Below are positions 61,952 to 64,000 of a stretch of DNA of 64,000 nt, piece by piece. The stretch comes from Pseudomonas sivasensis (lineage in GTDB: Bacteria; Pseudomonadota; Gammaproteobacteria; Pseudomonadales; Pseudomonadaceae). The stretch lies in NCBI RefSeq assembly GCF_013778505.1, contig NZ_JAAOWU010000021.1:1-64000 (forward strand), written 5' to 3'. The position numbers and the translations under genes are program-made. Position 1 is the stretch's first letter. Each line of letters opens with the position of its first letter. Under the pieces are notes generated by a model that did not search any database, was not told where the DNA came from, and saw only the letters and a list, made by a program, of their open reading frames with translations.

Positions 61952-63598
61952 TCAGATTGCATGAACCAGTTCTTTCTCCGGGGCGAGACTCCTTGTGTTC
62001 GGCGAAAGGATCAGCTGCGCGGCCTTTTCCGCGATCATCAGCGTCGGTGAACAGGTATTGCCGGACGTAATGCGCGGCATGATCGAGGCATCGGCGATGC
62101 GCAGGCCGGGCACGCCATGCACCCGCAGTTGCGCATCGACCACGGCGTCTTTGTCGCTGCCCATGCGGCAAGTGCCCACCGGGTGGAAAATCGTGGTGCC
62201 GATACGGGCGGCGGCTTCGTGCAGTTCCTCTTCGGTTTGCAGCGAGTCACCGGGCAGATACTCCACCGGCTTGAACTGGCTCAGGGCGGGGGCAGCGACG
62301 ATGCGTCGGGTCAGGCGAATCGCGTCGGCGGCCACGCGCAAGTCTTGCGGATGGCTGAGGTAGTTGGGTTGTATCAGCGGCGCATCCGCCGGGTTGGCCG
62401 AGCGGATATCAATACGGCCACGGCTTTGCGGGCGCAGATCACACACCGAGGCGGTGAATGCCGGGAACGCGTGCAGCGGCTCGCCGAAGCGCTCCAGGGA
62501 TAGCGGCTGCACGTGGTATTCGAGGTTGGCCGAGGTTTGTTCCGGGCCGGAGCGGGCAAACGCGCCGAGCTGACTGGGCGCCATTGACAGCGGGCCGCTG
62601 CGGTCGTACAGGTAGCGCAGTCCCATGCCCATTTTGCCCCACACGGTGCCGGCGATCTGGTTCAGGGTGCGGGCTTTTTCCAGCTTGTAGATCAGCCGCA
62701 GTTGCAGGTGATCCTGCAAGTTGCCGCCAACGCCAGGCAGTTCATGCAGCACATCAATGCCCAGAGGCTTGAGTACGCTGGATGGGCCGATGCCTGAACG
62801 TTGCAGAATGCCTGGCGAGCCCACGGAACCGGCGCACAGCACGATCTCCTTGCACGCTTTCCAACTCATCTGCTGACCGTTTTGACGCCCGACCACCGCT
62901 GAGGCGCGACCGTTTTCCAGGACCACGCGGTCGACTTCGACTTCTGTCAGCACGGTGAGGTTGGGACGTTGGCGGATAGGCTTGAGAAACGCCTTGGCCG
63001 CGTTCCAGCGCACGCCGGCTTTCTGGTTGACCTGGAAGTAACCGCAGCCTTCGTTATCGCCCTGGTTGAAGTCATTGATAGCGGCGATGCCGCTTTGCGC
63101 TGCCGCCTCACGAAATGCATCCAGGATCGGCCACGACAGGCGCTGCTGCTCGACCCGCCATTCACCGCCGTCGCTGTGGAATTCCGAGCCACCGGCAAAG
63201 TGGTTTTCGCTCTGCTTGAACAGTGGCAGCACATCTTTCCAGGCCCAGCCCGGGTTACCTTGCGCCGCCCAGCCGTCGTAATCCTGGGCCTGGCCGCGCA
63301 TGTAGATCATGCCGTTGATGGACGAGCAGCCGCCCAGCACCTTGCCGCGCGGGTAACTCAGGGCACGGCCTTGCAGGCCTTCCTGGGCTTCGGTCTTGAA
63401 GCACCAGTCGGTGCGTGGGTTGCCGATGCAGAAGAGGTAGCCGACGGGGATGTGGATCCAGGGGTAATTGTCGCGGCCACCGGCTTCGAGCAGGAGCACG
63501 CGGTGGGCAGGGTTGGCGGACAGTCGATTGGCCAGCAGGCAGCCTGCGGGGCCGGCACCTACTACCACGTAATCGTATTGTGCAGCTGCAATGGGCAT
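61952..63598 (-). CDS. GMC-family FAD oxidoreductase
   Basis: A 548-residue flavoprotein alcohol/choline dehydrogenase-like enzyme. FAD-binding YDYVVVGAGPAGCLLANRL at the N-terminus, GGCSSINGMIYMRGQ near 89, GSVGSPGILQRSGIGP near 258, and the catalytic His in TIFHPVGTCRMG near 488. GAGG upstream. Oxidises an alcohol to an aldehyde; substrate unknown. Its position between an MHS transporter and a divergent LysR gene suggests a small catabolic unit. Confidence 0.9.
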   Translation of the reverse strand: MPIAAAQYDYVVVGAGPAGCLLANRLSANPAHRVLLLEAGGRDNYPWIHIPVGYLFCIGNPRTDWCFKTEAQEGLQGRALSYPRGKVLGGCSSINGMIYMRGQAQDYDGWAAQGNPGWAWKDVLPLFKQSENHFAGGSEFHSDGGEWRVEQQRLSWPILDAFREAAAQSGIAAINDFNQGDNEGCGYFQVNQKAGVRWNAAKAFLKPIRQRPNLTVLTEVEVDRVVLENGRASAVVGRQNGQQMSWKACKEIVLCAGSVGSPGILQRSGIGPSSVLKPLGIDVLHELPGVGGNLQDHLQLRLIYKLEKARTLNQIAGTVWGKMGMGLRYLYDRSGPLSMAPSQLGAFARSGPEQTSANLEYHVQPLSLERFGEPLHAFPAFTASVCDLRPQSRGRIDIRSANPADAPLIQPNYLSHPQDLRVAADAIRLTRRIVAAPALSQFKPVEYLPGDSLQTEEELHEAAARIGTTIFHPVGTCRMGSDKDAVVDAQLRVHGVPGLRIADASIMPRITSGNTCSPTLMIAEKAAQLILSPNTRSLAPEKELVHAI

Positions 63599-63727
63599 CT
63601 GAGGCCTCGCTTGTTTTTCTTATTGGTTCCATCCTAGTTGTTAGTTTTCGTCTTAAAAATGTTAGTTTTTACCCAGCTGCTGTGCGTTTTTAAACAGCGT
63701 TGCCCTGGCTGATTGAATGGAGGCGAT

Positions 63728-64000
63728 ATGTTCGACTGGAACGACCTACGGTTCTTTCTTGAGCTCCAACGCAGTGGTCGTCTGCTTACTGCCGCGCAGC
63801 GCCTGAAAACCACCCACGCCACCGTGGCCAGGCATATCGAGGCCATCGAAAAAAGCCTCGGCACCGCGCTGTTCGTGCAGCACGCCCAGGGCTACGAACT
63901 GACGCCTTCCGGCGAGGCCCTGCTCAAACACGCTGAAGCCATGGAAAACGTTGCGCTGCTGGCCGAAGACGAACTCACGCATTCCGCCGCGCCGCTGGGC
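63728..64000 (+). CDS. LysR-family regulator (3' end outside the window)
   Basis: The first 91 residues: MFDWNDLRFFLELQRSGRLL and the helix-turn-helix THATVARHIEAIEKSLGTAL, then ELTPSGEALLKHAE. Divergent from the GMC oxidoreductase gene, so probably its regulator. Truncated by the window edge. Confidence 0.88.
   Translation, partial: MFDWNDLRFFLELQRSGRLLTAAQRLKTTHATVARHIEAIEKSLGTALFVQHAQGYELTPSGEALLKHAEAMENVALLAEDELTHSAAPLG

Noticed and set aside
1..64000. tRNA, rRNA, CRISPR array, insertion sequence or prophage
   Set aside because: I looked for these and saw no supporting sequence; absence of tRNA is only by eye.

Overview
The window looks like the chromosome of a fluorescent-group Pseudomonas. 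GC content is high, protein families and gene orders are typical of the genus (codB-pucR-codA, selD-selU, a LysR gene divergent from a CoA-transferase/atoB operon, a two-component system beside two chemoreceptors), and the intergenic regions carry Pseudomonas REP/REPIN palindromes. I see no tRNA, rRNA, CRISPR array, transposase or phage gene. No strain or species can be named from this sequence alone.

Layout. 1-2140: the end of a locus of small proteins with EF-hand-like helical repeats. Two of the three genes have a textbook HrpL-type hrp box upstream, so this is probably the edge of, or an outlier from, a type III secretion regulon. 2145-4632: an MFS exporter and a DapF-fold protein in which both catalytic cysteines are serine; a third hrp-box-like sequence precedes it. 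4938-10723: a type VI secretion island with vgrG, a DUF4123 adaptor, a lipoprotein (probable immunity) and a class 3 lipase effector, in a tight operon. 10733-14466: cytosine uptake and deamination (codB-pucR-codA) behind a sigma-54-like promoter. 14794-16306: queD and a patatin-like phospholipase.

16394-24556: two PepSY proteins, a response regulator and a histidine kinase that match the BqsRS/CarRS system by arrangement, followed by a TlpQ-like chemoreceptor, a Na+/H+-antiporter-family transporter and a CtpM-like chemoreceptor. A BqsR-box-like direct repeat precedes the operon. 24553-42551: mostly housekeeping and transport genes: trhP, AI-2E-family permease, small Pseudomonas proteins, a shikimate-dehydrogenase paralogue, a tandem REPIN array, yceH, sstT, nhaR, TerC, selD-selU, a cysteine-motif permease, a GST, PhzF and a zinc-type second HemB.

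42770-49341: an AT-rich polymorphic toxin locus. A 1608-residue Rhs protein with a variable C-terminal tip is followed by an adjacent candidate immunity gene, a diverged paralogue of it, a truncated RNase A-like toxin remnant with no start codon, and an intact CdiI-like immunity gene. This looks like a record of successive tip replacement in which immunity genes were kept. 49587-64000: lipoproteins, a thioesterase, dhcA-dhcB-atoB with divergent dhcR, a sirtuin/CBS pair, topoisomerase III, an MHS transporter, a GMC oxidoreductase and the start of a divergent LysR gene.

The most interesting parts are the hrp-box genes at the left edge, the layered Rhs immunity array, the BqsRS-like operon with its candidate operator, and the doubly substituted DapF homologue.
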